DNA from: Caproiciproducens sp. NJN-50
Lineage (GTDB): Bacteria > Bacillota > Clostridia > Oscillospirales > Acutalibacteraceae
Reading direction: 5' to 3'
Length of the DNA stretch: 64,000 nucleotides
NCBI RefSeq assembly: GCF_004103755.1
Contig: NZ_CP035283.1
Coordinates: 1,736,001 to 1,800,000 of the forward strand
Shown: piece after piece, positions 16,721 to 25,611 of the stretch
How the letters are laid out: the number at the start of each line of letters is the position of its first letter
Position numbering within the stretch: the stretch's first letter is position 1
Translations under genes and position numbers: made by a program
Notes under the pieces: model-generated
Told to the model about the DNA's origin: nothing
Databases searched by the model: none
Seen by the model: the letters and a program-made list of their open reading frames with translations, nothing else

Positions 16721-17971
16721 TCAGACGTCTTCAAGGTCAACGTTTGTCTTGTCCGGAGTGGAAGCATACACAAGCCTGCTTACAATATCCTTCGTGTCGC
16801 GGGCAATGACAAGCTCTTCATTCGTATTGATCACGTATACGGATACGGTCGAATCAAAGGAGGAGATTTTCCCCTCTTTGCCAAGAATCAACTCGTCATT
16901 TCGGATCGGATCGATTTTAACGCCGAGATATTTCAGATTCTTGCAGATGCTATAACGCATCGGCGGCTGATTTTCTCCCAGCCCCGCGGTAAAGACAATG
17001 CAGTCCACCCCGTTCATCGCCGCCGTATAAGCGCCGATTTGTTTGGAAATCTGATAATTCAGCATTTCATGGGCTAGGATCGCCTTCGGGTCTCCTCCGA
17101 TCTCCGCCTTTGTTACGTCCCGGTCGTCGCTGTAGCCACAGATACCGTACATTCCGGATTTGCGGTTCAGAATCTCATCCATCTGCTTCGGAGTCAGGCC
17201 CTCTTTCTCCATAATAAACGTCACAATGGACGGGTCGAGCGAGCCGGAGCGCGTCCCCATCATAAAGCCGTCCAGCGGGGTGAGGCCCATGCTGGTATCG
17301 ATAACCTTTCCATTCAATATTGCCGTAATGGAAGAACCATTGCCGATATGACAGGTTATCATTTTAATATCTTCGAGCGGCTGATGCATCAAATGCGCAC
17401 AGTGAAGGCTCACATAACGATGGGAAGTCCCGTGAAATCCATAGCGGCGGATATGATATTTTTCATAATACTCATATGGAATGGCATACATATAGGCCCT
17501 CGGGGGCATCGACGCATGAAACGATGTGTCGAAAACAACACACTGAGGCTTTTCCTTGCCGAATACTTTCTGGCACGCCAGAATTGCGGTTACCTCAGGG
17601 CCGTTGTGGAGCGGGGCAAGGGGAATCAGGCGCTCAATCTGATGGATCACCTCATCCGTCACCAGAACGGATTTGTCAAAAGCGGCTCCCCCCTGAACAA
17701 CGCGGTGGCCAATCGCGGAAATCTCATCCAGGCTGGAAATCACTCCCGTTTCCTTGTCGACAAGGGCATCCGTAACAAGATGAAACGCGGCCATATGATC
17801 ATCAATTTCAGTTGTAATCTTTTTCTCGCGGCCGTCAAAGGTTTTGTGCTTAAATACGCCGTCCACGCCGATTCGGTCGCAGACTCCCTTTGCAAGCCAT
17901 TTTTCCGTATTCATATCAATCAACTGATACTTCAGGGAAGAGCTGCCCGCATTAATAACCAATACTTTCAT
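16721..17971 (-). CDS. ackA: Acetate kinase
   Basis: A 416-residue acetate kinase: acetyl phosphate + ADP to acetate + ATP, the ATP-yielding step of acetate fermentation. ASKHA-fold motifs are clear: VINAGSSSLKYQLIDM at the N-terminus, GHRVVQGGAAF, FDTSFHASMPPRAYMYAIP, the catalytic HGTSHRYVS block, CHIGNGSSITAI and FTAGLGENQP. Start ATG 17971 has GGAGG upstream. No phosphotransacetylase gene is next to it. It is divergent from tmcAL, whose enzyme uses acetate and ATP to activate acetate, but this may be coincidence of layout. Confidence 0.97.
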   Translation of the reverse strand: MKVLVINAGSSSLKYQLIDMNTEKWLAKGVCDRIGVDGVFKHKTFDGREKKITTEIDDHMAAFHLVTDALVDKETGVISSLDEISAIGHRVVQGGAAFDKSVLVTDEVIHQIERLIPLAPLHNGPEVTAILACQKVFGKEKPQCVVFDTSFHASMPPRAYMYAIPYEYYEKYHIRRYGFHGTSHRYVSLHCAHLMHQPLEDIKMITCHIGNGSSITAILNGKVIDTSMGLTPLDGFMMGTRSGSLDPSIVTFIMEKEGLTPKQMDEILNRKSGMYGICGYSDDRDVTKAEIGGDPKAILAHEMLNYQISKQIGAYTAAMNGVDCIVFTAGLGENQPPMRYSICKNLKYLGVKIDPIRNDELILGKEGKISSFDSTVSVYVINTNEELVIARDTKDIVSRLVYASTPDKTNVDLEDV

Positions 17972-18011
17972 TTATTTTCCTCCATTATTTCACGCATTCA
18001 TAGAAGAACTG

Positions 18012-18040
18012 TTGTAAGAACCTTTAGAATCGTGTAATAT
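18012..18040 (+). promoter_or_regulatory. Promoter of tmcAL
   Basis: TTGTAA (18012-18017), 17-base spacer, TAATAT (18035-18040), about 50 bases before ATG 18090. It lies next to and faces the ackA promoter. Confidence 0.55.
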
Positions 18041-18046
18041 AAATAT

Positions 18047-18075
18047 ATCATAATACAGGAAAGGTATAATTTCAA
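18047..18075 (-). promoter_or_regulatory. Promoter of ackA
   Basis: On the minus strand TTGAAA (18070-18075), 17-base spacer and TATGAT (18047-18052), about 75 bases upstream of the ackA start. Divergent -10 boxes of ackA and tmcAL are only six bases apart, so the two promoters probably compete. Confidence 0.6.
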
Positions 18076-18089
18076 GGATATCTTATAAA

Positions 18090-19310
18090 ATGTTATCAGC
18101 AGGAATTATCTGTGAGTACAATCCATTCCATCTCGGGCACAGCTATTTAATCCGCCGGCTCCGGGAATACGGAGCGACGCATATCGTCGCCGTCATGAGC
18201 GGCAATTTTGTGCAGCGCGGAGATGCGGCAATCCTCTCCAAGCCTGCCAGAGCCCTCCAGGCGCTTCTTTGCGGCGCGGATCTTGTGGTGGAGCTTCCCC
18301 TCCCCTGGGCCGTTTCCGGTGCGGAGCGGTTTGCGCTGGGCGGCGTTTCGTTGCTTGACGCCATCGGTGTCGACCTCATCGGATTCGGAAGCGAGTGCGG
18401 AAGCGTGGAACGTTTAAAAGAAGCGTCCCTGGCGCTTTCCTCTCCGTCGCTGCGGGAGGCCATGCGCCAATCTCTCGCGAAAGGGTCAACCTTCGCCGCG
18501 GCACGGCAGCGGGCCGTTGAACAACTGTACGGAATGAAAACGGCAGAACTGCTCCGCGACCCTAACAATATTCTTGGGATCGAATATTTAAAGGCAGTCG
18601 GCCGGATCGGTTCCGGCATCGCCCCCGTAACGGTTCAACGCTACGGCTCCGCTCACGGCGGCGAGTCCGGAAGCGGGCCTTATGCTTCTTCCGGACAGAT
18701 CCGAAATATGCTGCAAAATGGGCGGGACTGTTCCGCACTGATGCCGCCCGCGGCATTCTCCGTTCTGCAGGAGGAGATCAGGTTGGAAAGAGCACCGGCA
18801 AGCCTGTTCCGCGCAGAACGTGCCATTCTTGCCCAGCTTCGGCGCATGACCCGGCATGATTTTGCGCTGCTGCCCGATATCAGTGAGGGGTTGGAAAACA
18901 GGATTCTGAATGCGGTCAGACAAGCGGCAGGTCTCGAGGATCTATATTTCCTTGCAAAAACCAAACGCTACCCTCTCGCAAGGATCCGCCGCATCGTCCT
19001 TTCCGCATTTCTGGGTCTGAAAGCCGGATCCGCCTCCGGGTTTCCTCCCTATATCCGCGTCCTCGGCATCGGAGAACGGGGGCCGGAGATTCTGCAAAAA
19101 GCCAAGGCCGCCGCAAAACTGCCGATTGTTTCCCGCCCCGCCGATCTGAATGCCCTTGGGGATCGGGCCAGGGAGATCGCGGACCTTGAAAACAGGGCCG
19201 CGGATTTATATGCACTGTGCCTTCCGAAGGTCGCTCCCTGCGGCCTTGACCGGACTGAAAAAATCATTACGCTTCCATATCGAAAAGGGGGTCCCGGCTC
19301 ATGGAATTGA
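18090..19310 (+). CDS. tmcAL: tRNA(Met) cytidine acetate ligase (TmcAL)
   Basis: A 406-residue homologue of Bacillus TmcAL (YlbM), which makes N4-acetylcytidine at the wobble base of elongator tRNA(Met) by forming acetyl-AMP from acetate and ATP. The nucleotidyltransferase signature is GIICEYNPFHLGHSYLI (residues 5-21, with the HxGH motif), followed by VMSGNFVQRGD and the DPNNILGIEYLKA block; SAHGGESGSGPYASSGQIR is the tRNA/ATP-side loop. Its stop overlaps the next gene by ten bases. Promoter as listed. Confidence 0.93.
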   Translation: MLSAGIICEYNPFHLGHSYLIRRLREYGATHIVAVMSGNFVQRGDAAILSKPARALQALLCGADLVVELPLPWAVSGAERFALGGVSLLDAIGVDLIGFGSECGSVERLKEASLALSSPSLREAMRQSLAKGSTFAAARQRAVEQLYGMKTAELLRDPNNILGIEYLKAVGRIGSGIAPVTVQRYGSAHGGESGSGPYASSGQIRNMLQNGRDCSALMPPAAFSVLQEEIRLERAPASLFRAERAILAQLRRMTRHDFALLPDISEGLENRILNAVRQAAGLEDLYFLAKTKRYPLARIRRIVLSAFLGLKAGSASGFPPYIRVLGIGERGPEILQKAKAAAKLPIVSRPADLNALGDRAREIADLENRAADLYALCLPKVAPCGLDRTEKIITLPYRKGGPGSWN

Positions 19311-20224
19311 CAGAACAGGAATATGAAAATTTCGGCCGCTGCGTCAGGATCACCAACGGCGTCATCGACTGCATTGTCTCGATTGAAATCGGGCCCCGAA
19401 TTTTACGTTTTGGATTCGTTGGAGAAAAGAACATTTTATATACTGACCTGAAACGCAAGTATCAGCGTCCGGCAGACGAGGCTTCGGCAGCTTCCGATAA
19501 AAATACAATCTACTACCTGTACGGAGGGCACCGCCTTCAGATACGCCAATCACCGCAGGTCGATTTTCCTGACAATTCTTCAGTGGTCTATGGCACTCCG
19601 GCGGAAGGCGTTACTTTTACAGCGCCAAAGCTGAAAAAAAAAGAAGTCCAGCTCTCCTACGAGATTATCATGGGAAAAGACGCCTCGGATATCATGATTG
19701 TTCACGCAGCTAAAAACTGCTCCAAAGAGACAATGCTGCTCGGCCTGTCTCCGGCCACCCTTCTTGAAGGCGGCGGAGTCGCCGTGATTCCACAAAATCA
19801 GCAGACGCAATCCGGGCCGCCGAGCAAAACCCTGAATCTTTGGCCGGATACGGACATTAACGACCGCAGAATCTTTTATGGAAACCGCTTTCTCACCGTC
19901 CGGCATGAGCCCGGAAATGAAAAGCCTCTTAGAATCGGCACCAACAATTTTTCGGGCTGGACCGCCTATGCGGGGAGCGGTTTTACACTGGTCAAGAGGT
20001 TCGTGGCGAATCCTCAGGCCGCCTATCCGGACTCCGGAAGCTCCGGGGAAATTTGTCTCACCCCGGACTTCGTCGAGCTTTCCACCTTAAGCCCCCTGTA
20101 CGAGGTAAATCCCGGCGAAACCATCAAACACGTTGAGAATCTGTTACTCTGCCGAAGCGGCATGGTCCCCGCTTTTTCCGGAGAAGACGAGATCGGGAAA
20201 TGGACAGATGAAATACTAACTTAG
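19301..20224 (+). CDS. DUF4380-like carbohydrate-binding-fold protein, function unknown
   Basis: A 307-residue soluble protein without a signal peptide. The start (NFGRCVRITNGVIDCIVSIEIGPRI is spread over residues 9-33) resembles the opening strands of DUF4380 proteins, which adopt an aldose-epimerase-like beta-sandwich: a ring of Gly/Pro-Arg in IGPRILRFGFVG and later GGHRLQIRQSP. I see no established catalytic pair, so no reaction is proposed. ATG 19301 overlaps the tmcAL stop by ten bases and follows AAAAGGGGG, so the two are translated together. It ends before a strong bidirectional terminator. Confidence 0.6.
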   Translation: MELTEQEYENFGRCVRITNGVIDCIVSIEIGPRILRFGFVGEKNILYTDLKRKYQRPADEASAASDKNTIYYLYGGHRLQIRQSPQVDFPDNSSVVYGTPAEGVTFTAPKLKKKEVQLSYEIIMGKDASDIMIVHAAKNCSKETMLLGLSPATLLEGGGVAVIPQNQQTQSGPPSKTLNLWPDTDINDRRIFYGNRFLTVRHEPGNEKPLRIGTNNFSGWTAYAGSGFTLVKRFVANPQAAYPDSGSSGEICLTPDFVELSTLSPLYEVNPGETIKHVENLLLCRSGMVPAFSGEDEIGKWTDEILT

Positions 20225-20249
20225 CGTAGAGACGCGGAAATCTGGAAGC

Positions 20250-20296
20250 AAAATGCGTTTTGATGCGGATTTTTCTCGCATCAAAACGCATTTTTT
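20250..20296. terminator. Strong bidirectional terminator
   Basis: Perfect 18-bp stem AAAATGCGTTTTGATGCG (20250-20267) with its complement at 20277-20294, nine-base loop, T tract on the plus strand and A tract giving T's on the minus strand. Lies between convergent genes. Confidence 0.93.
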
Positions 20297-20338
20297 GTCT
20301 TCGAGCCAAAGTTTTAATCTGTTTTTCAGAGTGCCTGT

Positions 20339-22309
20339 TCATCGGACACCGCCGCCACCGCCGCCGCCAAAGCCGCCGCCGCCACCGGAGAAACCTCCTC
20401 CTCCGAGGCCGCCGCCGCCGAAACCGCCGAATCCGCCGAATTTTCCGCCGCCGTTCATCGCCGGATTGGAAAGCCTTGTGGCAGCCGAACCAATCTGCTG
20501 AAAGGAACTGCCCAGAGCGGCGCCAAAATCAAAGGTGCCCCGCGCCGGCGCGAGCCCTCCCCAGTAAATTCTTGGCCCGAACATAAAATACAGGTAACTG
20601 CCGGTAAAATACTGATCACGAAAAGCGGCCTCCCCAAGCTGGGGATACGCCATCCTCAATTGTTTACAGACCTCGCCGGAAACACCCATCATGGTCGCGT
20701 AAACCAAATACTCCTCCCAGAGTTCGAGCTGCGGCACCCCGTATTCTTTCATCCGGGAAAACTCAACCATATATTTTTTCAGGCCGTGCCACACGCCGTA
20801 TTCATACTCTCCCCTTTCGCTCAGCTTCATTTTCGCGGACCCGCCGACCCATAGCAGAGCGCCGGAAATTAACAGGGAAAGCGGCAGATAGACCAGCAGG
20901 GCATTCAAAAAGCTCGTCGACAGAAATACGGCGGCCGCAAGAAAGACAAGCAGGGCGCCAACCCATTTGGAAGTAGAAAACAAAATCGGCCTTGCTTCAT
21001 AATACCCCCGCTTTGAAATTTCCCGCTTTGCCGCAGCCAGAAAATCCTCCATTTTGCTGCTGACATATGAGCCATGCTGCTGTGCGTATTCTTCGAATTC
21101 TTTCATCGTAAAAGAATTTTCCGATTCCTCGCCCACTGTGAAAATCAGCTCGAAAAAGACCTTTTCACTCTCCGTCAGTTCCTTTCCATCGCTGTCCCCG
21201 GTCAAGATCACGGACAGCCGGTCCCCGCTGCTTTCAAAACGGACAAGGCCCTTCCGTGCAAGGCTTAATAGAGTGGCGCTAAACATCCTGTTTTTTTCTT
21301 TTTCACGCAGACCCGAATAAAAATAATATAGGTTGGCGATGCCGCCCGGACTGTTTCCCGGAGGTATTTCGCGGGTGTATTCCGGAACGGTAACAGGGTA
21401 CCTTCTGTTTTTTTTGCGAAGCCTGAAAAAGAAATACAAGCTCAGGATGATCACAAGAACCGCGCTGACGGCATCAAGGATTCCAAGCACGAATTCCCTG
21501 TGGAGCTTCTGCGCATATTCGTCAGCCCATTGCTGCTCTTCCTTCTGGATTCCGGATAAAACGGACTGGGAGGAAATCTTTCCGGAAGACGGAAAGAGCT
21601 GCGGGGGCATGCAAAGGCGCACTTCCACGGAATGCCCGGCCGGGATGGAAGAAGCACGAAATCCGATCTGATCGGCCGAATCGATCGACAGATTGCTGCT
21701 CACATCCGTATGAAGCCAGGCATTCACATTGTCCTTCAAGCCGCCGGACGGGAAGCGGACGGTACCGCTGAGCGACGTGATGGGCATACTGAAATTGTTC
21801 GACAGAAAATAGTTGTATAGAACCGCCGTGTCTGCATAGACACTGACGATATTTTTCAGCCTGTAAGAAAAAGTAAAGGTCCGGACGCCCCTTTTGAGCG
21901 CGGGCATGAACCAGCCGATTTCAACGTCTTGCCCCGACCGGTGCAAATAACACCGATCCTGCATCTCGTCTCCGGAAACACTTTCCGGGTCCACATCCCC
22001 CGCGAACGAATAGGAAATCCTGCGGTCTTCGTCGTAGACAGTCAAATCCGTGATGTCGTCCGCTTTTTCGGCGTCCATCGGAAAACTACGGTACAAATTG
22101 CGGTAAGGCCTGTTCCGGTCTTTCAGATCGACTTTCCAGGTCTCCGAAACCGTCATATCGCCGTTTTCCATCAGAACGGCGGAGATGTTCAGCTGATCCA
22201 GAACCTGCTTGGAATGTTGGCCATAGTCCGAACAGCCGGAAAGCGGGATCATGCTGAAAAGCATCGCCGTGAAAAGAATCAGTCTGCCAAATCTAGCTTT
22301 TGAAACCAT
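20339..22309 (-). CDS. DUF2207 domain-containing membrane protein, lipoprotein-like start
   Basis: About 656 residues. An N-terminal signal with lipobox LSGC (about 22-25 from ATG 22309) is followed by an extracytoplasmic DUF2207 beta-domain (ISAVLMENGDMTVSETWKVD), a membrane helix (LVIILSLYFFFRL), a cytosolic stretch (GIANLYYFYSGL, KGLVRFE), two more hydrophobic segments and a Gly/Phe-rich tail of about 40 residues. Partners of LemA in many bacteria, and here lemA lies immediately upstream. The track start is a TTG overlapping the lemA stop; ATG 22309 better fits the lipoprotein signal, but neither has a strong ribosome site. Function unknown; likely a cell-envelope protein. Confidence 0.83.
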   Translation of the reverse strand: MVSKARFGRLILFTAMLFSMIPLSGCSDYGQHSKQVLDQLNISAVLMENGDMTVSETWKVDLKDRNRPYRNLYRSFPMDAEKADDITDLTVYDEDRRISYSFAGDVDPESVSGDEMQDRCYLHRSGQDVEIGWFMPALKRGVRTFTFSYRLKNIVSVYADTAVLYNYFLSNNFSMPITSLSGTVRFPSGGLKDNVNAWLHTDVSSNLSIDSADQIGFRASSIPAGHSVEVRLCMPPQLFPSSGKISSQSVLSGIQKEEQQWADEYAQKLHREFVLGILDAVSAVLVIILSLYFFFRLRKKNRRYPVTVPEYTREIPPGNSPGGIANLYYFYSGLREKEKNRMFSATLLSLARKGLVRFESSGDRLSVILTGDSDGKELTESEKVFFELIFTVGEESENSFTMKEFEEYAQQHGSYVSSKMEDFLAAAKREISKRGYYEARPILFSTSKWVGALLVFLAAAVFLSTSFLNALLVYLPLSLLISGALLWVGGSAKMKLSERGEYEYGVWHGLKKYMVEFSRMKEYGVPQLELWEEYLVYATMMGVSGEVCKQLRMAYPQLGEAAFRDQYFTGSYLYFMFGPRIYWGGLAPARGTFDFGAALGSSFQQIGSAATRLSNPAMNGGGKFGGFGGFGGGGLGGGGFSGGGGGFGGGGGGGVR

Positions 22310-22335
22310 ACGCGGGACATTCCATTTATTTAATC

Positions 22336-22893
22336 TCAAAACTTTACCTGCGGCACAGACCGGTCCGCTTCTTCGACTTCAAAATATTTCTTTCGTTCAA
22401 AGTGAAAAACCGACGCGATCAGATTCGATGGAAAATGCATGACATATTCATTGTATTTCATGGCAGTATCGTTATAGAACTGACGGGACATCGCGATTTT
22501 TCCTTCAATCTCACGCAGCTGTCCCTGCAGGTCCAGAAAGTTCTGATTTGCCTTCAATTCGGGATATTGTTCAGCGGTGGCGAAAAGATTGAAAATAGCC
22601 TTTGATAGCTTCGCATTATTTTCCATTGCCTCTTCCGGGGTTTTGGAATTCATTGCCGCGCTGCGCCATTTCGTCACCTCTGACAGAGTTGACTTTTCGT
22701 GAGCGGCATAGCCCTTCACGGTCTCTACCAAATTCGGAATCAAATCGACTCTTTTTTTCAGCTGCACATCGATCTGAGCCCATCCATTGTCGACGCGGAC
22801 GGAAAACGATACTAATTTGTTATACGCGGAAACGCACCAGATAATCAAAATCAGCAAAATCCCCAAAAGTACTGCCAGCGGAATCCAACCCAT
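22336..22893 (-). CDS. lemA: LemA family protein
   Basis: A 185-residue protein with one N-terminal membrane helix (about 4-24, PLAVLLGILLILIIWCV) followed by a helical bundle with the LemA signatures YNKLVSFSVRVDNGWAQIDV, KKRVDLIPNLVETVKGYAAHE and YNEYVMHFPSNLIASVF. The family has no settled biochemical role. ATG 22893 follows GGGGGG. The stop overlaps the possible TTG start of the DUF2207 gene. It is 73 bases downstream of rex. Confidence 0.93.
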   Translation of the reverse strand: MGWIPLAVLLGILLILIIWCVSAYNKLVSFSVRVDNGWAQIDVQLKKRVDLIPNLVETVKGYAAHEKSTLSEVTKWRSAAMNSKTPEEAMENNAKLSKAIFNLFATAEQYPELKANQNFLDLQGQLREIEGKIAMSRQFYNDTAMKYNEYVMHFPSNLIASVFHFERKKYFEVEEADRSVPQVKF

Positions 22894-22966
22894 TAAATCC
22901 CCCCTTTATCCACATTTTCTCCATGATATCAGAAATATATGATATTGATCGGTGAAAAGTGTAAAA

Positions 22967-23608
22967 TTATTTTAAAGTCTTATTGGAAATGCGGTAACAC
23001 AATGTCATCAGGCTGTCATTCAAATGCACGTTCTCGACGATGGCATCCGGATATTGCATGGAAATATCATAATGGCTGAAATTCCAAAAATTTCGGATTC
23101 CCAAACTGTAGAGTTTTTCAGCCAGTTCCGCCGCCGCGCTTGGGGGAAGACAGAAAATAGCCATTACGGGTTTTTCCTTTTTGCAGAATTCCTCCATCTC
23201 TGAAACGTCCTTCACCTTGAGATTGGCCAGTTCCATCCCGATCCGGTCAGGGGAGCTGTCAAAGATGCCGATCAAATGAAAGCCTTCCATTTCAAAAGAC
23301 ATATGGGTCCCGATCGCGCGGCCGAGGTTGCCGGCCCCAAACAGCACCGTAGGGTATTGGCTGGCAAGGCTGAGAATATTGGCGATTTCATCGCAAAGCT
23401 GGCTGACAATATACCCATATCCCTGCTGGCCGAATCCGCCGAAGCAGTTCAGATCCTGGCGGATCTGGGAAGCGGTAAGCCCCAGCTTGGCGGAAAGCTC
23501 CGTCGAAGAAATTCTTGTCACCCCTTTGTCCTTCAAATGGCTCAGGAAACGGTAATATCGGGGCAGCCTCCTGATAACAGACATTGAAACATTTTCACGT
23601 CTTGGCAT
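22967..23608 (-). CDS. rex: Redox-sensing transcriptional repressor Rex
   Basis: A 213-residue Rex: winged-helix DNA-binding domain (about 1-80; SVIRRLPRYYRFLSHLKDKG, SSTELSAKLGLTASQIRQDL with FGGFGQQGYGY) and Rossmann domain with FGAGNLGRAIG (NADH/NAD+ binding). Rex represses fermentation and hydrogenase genes until NADH accumulates. ATG 23608 is chosen: GGAGG is eight bases upstream, and the longer reading adds only five residues. It follows icd after 42 bases and so may be co-transcribed with the aconitase-IDH genes. A Rex-type operator is visible upstream of the hydrogenase gene (53672-53689). Confidence 0.95.
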   Translation of the reverse strand: MPRRENVSMSVIRRLPRYYRFLSHLKDKGVTRISSTELSAKLGLTASQIRQDLNCFGGFGQQGYGYIVSQLCDEIANILSLASQYPTVLFGAGNLGRAIGTHMSFEMEGFHLIGIFDSSPDRIGMELANLKVKDVSEMEEFCKKEKPVMAIFCLPPSAAAELAEKLYSLGIRNFWNFSHYDISMQYPDAIVENVHLNDSLMTLCYRISNKTLK

Positions 23609-23650
23609 GACGCATTCCTCCATTCCTCATCATGTGAAACATGAAATTTA

Positions 23651-24859
23651 TTACGACTGATTCATTCGCGAACGTACGGCGTACAAAAAAGTTTCCGTAT
23701 CGACTGTTTCTTTGCTTTGCAGCGTCGAAATACCCGCGAGGTCCCCCGTCATGATTCCGCTCTCGACAGTCCGAAGCAACGCCGCCTCCAGTTGATCCGC
23801 AAAACCGGAAAGCTCCGGCGTTCCGTCGAGCTCGCCCCTCTTTTTCAAGGCGCCGGTCCAGGCGCACAGGGTCGCAATCGGATTCGTCGAAGTTTTTTCC
23901 CCTTTCAGATAGCGGTAATAGTGGCGCTGTACCGTTCCGTGCGCCGCTTCATATTCATAGATGCCCTTCGGGGAAACCAGCACGCTGGTCATCATGGCAA
24001 GGCTTCCAAACGCCGTGGCGATCAGGTCGCTCATGACGTCGCCGTCATAATTTTTGCAGGCCCAGATAAAACCGCCGTCCGAACGGACGACGCGCGCGAC
24101 GGCGTCGTCAATCAGCGTATAGAAATAAGTAATTCCCGCGCGTTTAAATTTTTCTTCGTATTCTTCTTCAAATATTTTCTGAAAAATATCTTTAAATCTG
24201 TGATCGTAGGTTTTGGAAATCGTGTCCTTTGTAGAAAACCAGAGATCCTCCTTCGCCTCCAGTGCATACTGAAAGCAAGAGTGGGCAAAATCGGCAATAC
24301 TCTGATCCAGGTTGTGAACGCCCTGTACAACTCCGGCGGACTGAAAATCATGAATTGTCGTCCGGCTTTCCTTCCCGGAAGCATCCGTAACGACCAGTTC
24401 GGCTTTGGAGCCCGCCGGAGCGGTCATTTCAACATTTTTATACACATCGCCGTACGCGTGTCTGGCGACCGTAATCGGCTTTTTCCAAGACGGCACCAAC
24501 GGGGTAATTCCCCTGACCAGAATCGGCTTGCGAAAAACCGTTCCGTCCAGTATGGAGCGGATCGTGCCGTTTGGCGATCTCCACATCTTCTTGAGCTGAT
24601 ATTCCTTCACACGGTCCGCATTGGGCGTGATCGTGGCACATTTGACGCCGACGCCGTATTTTTCGATCGCCCGCGCCGCTTCCTCCGTAACGCGGTCCTC
24701 CGTTTCATCGCGGTGCTTCAGGCCCAGATCATAATACTCGGTTTTCAGATCAACATACGGAGTGAGAAGAATATCTTTGATCTGTTTCCAGATAATACGT
24801 GTCATCTCGTCCCCGTCCATCTCTACGAGCGGGGTCCGCATCTTTATTTTTTCCGCCAT
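23651..24859 (-). CDS. icd: NADP-dependent isocitrate dehydrogenase
   Basis: A 402-residue IDH of the homodimeric, eukaryote-like (type II) branch: KIKMRTPLVEMDGDEMTRI start, the substrate Ser/Asn region SPNGTIRSILDGTVFR, RHAYGDVYKN, DDAVARVVRSDGGFIWACKNYDGDV with metal Asp residues, and the NADP site AAHGTVQRHYYRYLKGE. Oxidises isocitrate to 2-oxoglutarate, here probably for glutamate biosynthesis. ATG 24859 follows GGAGG; the traX-like stop lies inside this ribosome site, so coupling is likely. Confidence 0.97.
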   Translation of the reverse strand: MAEKIKMRTPLVEMDGDEMTRIIWKQIKDILLTPYVDLKTEYYDLGLKHRDETEDRVTEEAARAIEKYGVGVKCATITPNADRVKEYQLKKMWRSPNGTIRSILDGTVFRKPILVRGITPLVPSWKKPITVARHAYGDVYKNVEMTAPAGSKAELVVTDASGKESRTTIHDFQSAGVVQGVHNLDQSIADFAHSCFQYALEAKEDLWFSTKDTISKTYDHRFKDIFQKIFEEEYEEKFKRAGITYFYTLIDDAVARVVRSDGGFIWACKNYDGDVMSDLIATAFGSLAMMTSVLVSPKGIYEYEAAHGTVQRHYYRYLKGEKTSTNPIATLCAWTGALKKRGELDGTPELSGFADQLEAALLRTVESGIMTGDLAGISTLQSKETVDTETFLYAVRSRMNQS

Positions 24860-24869
24860 AAAGAACCTC

Positions 24870-25607
24870 CTATACTGCTAGATAAATCTTGAGCAATCCC
24901 AGCGCCAGCAAATGCGCCGGATAAAAAATGTAAAATGTCCATTTGGACGTCCGTCCGCCGCCACGCCGCCCGTTGTAAAGAATAAGGACCGGGAGACACA
25001 GCAGCACTCCAAATTGAAATAGCTGGCTGTAAATCGGGTAACCTTCAGAAACCGACAAAAAGGTCTCTGCCAAAACCATACTCACGGCCAGAATGGAAAA
25101 CGACTGGATCTGCCGGGACAATTCTCCCCTGTTCTGCCAAAAGCTCAGTGCAAAAAGGATGTCGAAGAACATCCAATCTCCGGGAAGCGAGAGAAGGCAC
25201 AACCCGAAAACCGCCAGGAATCTGAGTTTCCTGCTGTTTATCCTGTCACAGGCCCGAATGGCCAGAAGGCTTAAAAACAGCGTATAGATCACATTGAGGG
25301 TTTCCGAAGAATTCCCGCCCACGATAAATTGCAGCTTTCCCGTTTCAAACAATGTGAACGGAACCTGTGAAATCAGGGCAAAGGCATCGAGGCGAAACGC
25401 GTATTTTCGAAAGCTGTGCGTGTGCGCATATCCTTCCGCGAGGAAGAAGCACATGGTCGGCGCCGTAATCCTGCCCACGATGTGCATCAGCTGCCCCAGC
25501 GCGGAATACGTCGGCACAAACCCCCATGCGATATGATCGATCAGCATGGCGGCAATCGCAATCCATTTCACAGCGTTTGCCGTCAGTCCCCGCGCCGGCT
25601 GCTCCAA
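24870..25607 (-). CDS. TraX family membrane protein
   Basis: A 245-residue polytopic protein with about seven to eight hydrophobic helices. TraX signatures: ANAVKWIAIAAMLIDHIAW at the start, GQLMHIVGRITAPTMCFFLAEGYAHTHS in two consecutive pieces, and a C-terminal TFYIFYPAHLLALGLL with the conserved Tyr-Pro-His. TraX of plasmid F acetylates pilin; chromosomal homologues in Firmicutes are unassigned, and might acetylate cell-surface components. It is placed between acnA and icd with gaps of 4 and 10 bases, so it is almost certainly co-transcribed with them, for reasons that are unclear. Confidence 0.85.
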   Translation of the reverse strand: MEQPARGLTANAVKWIAIAAMLIDHIAWGFVPTYSALGQLMHIVGRITAPTMCFFLAEGYAHTHSFRKYAFRLDAFALISQVPFTLFETGKLQFIVGGNSSETLNVIYTLFLSLLAIRACDRINSRKLRFLAVFGLCLLSLPGDWMFFDILFALSFWQNRGELSRQIQSFSILAVSMVLAETFLSVSEGYPIYSQLFQFGVLLCLPVLILYNGRRGGGRTSKWTFYIFYPAHLLALGLLKIYLAV

Positions 25608-25611
25608 ACCT

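Noticed and set aside
20253..20501. Proline-rich ORF on the plus strand
   Set aside because: It is the antisense reading of the Gly-rich tail of the DUF2207 protein; no ribosome site or family.
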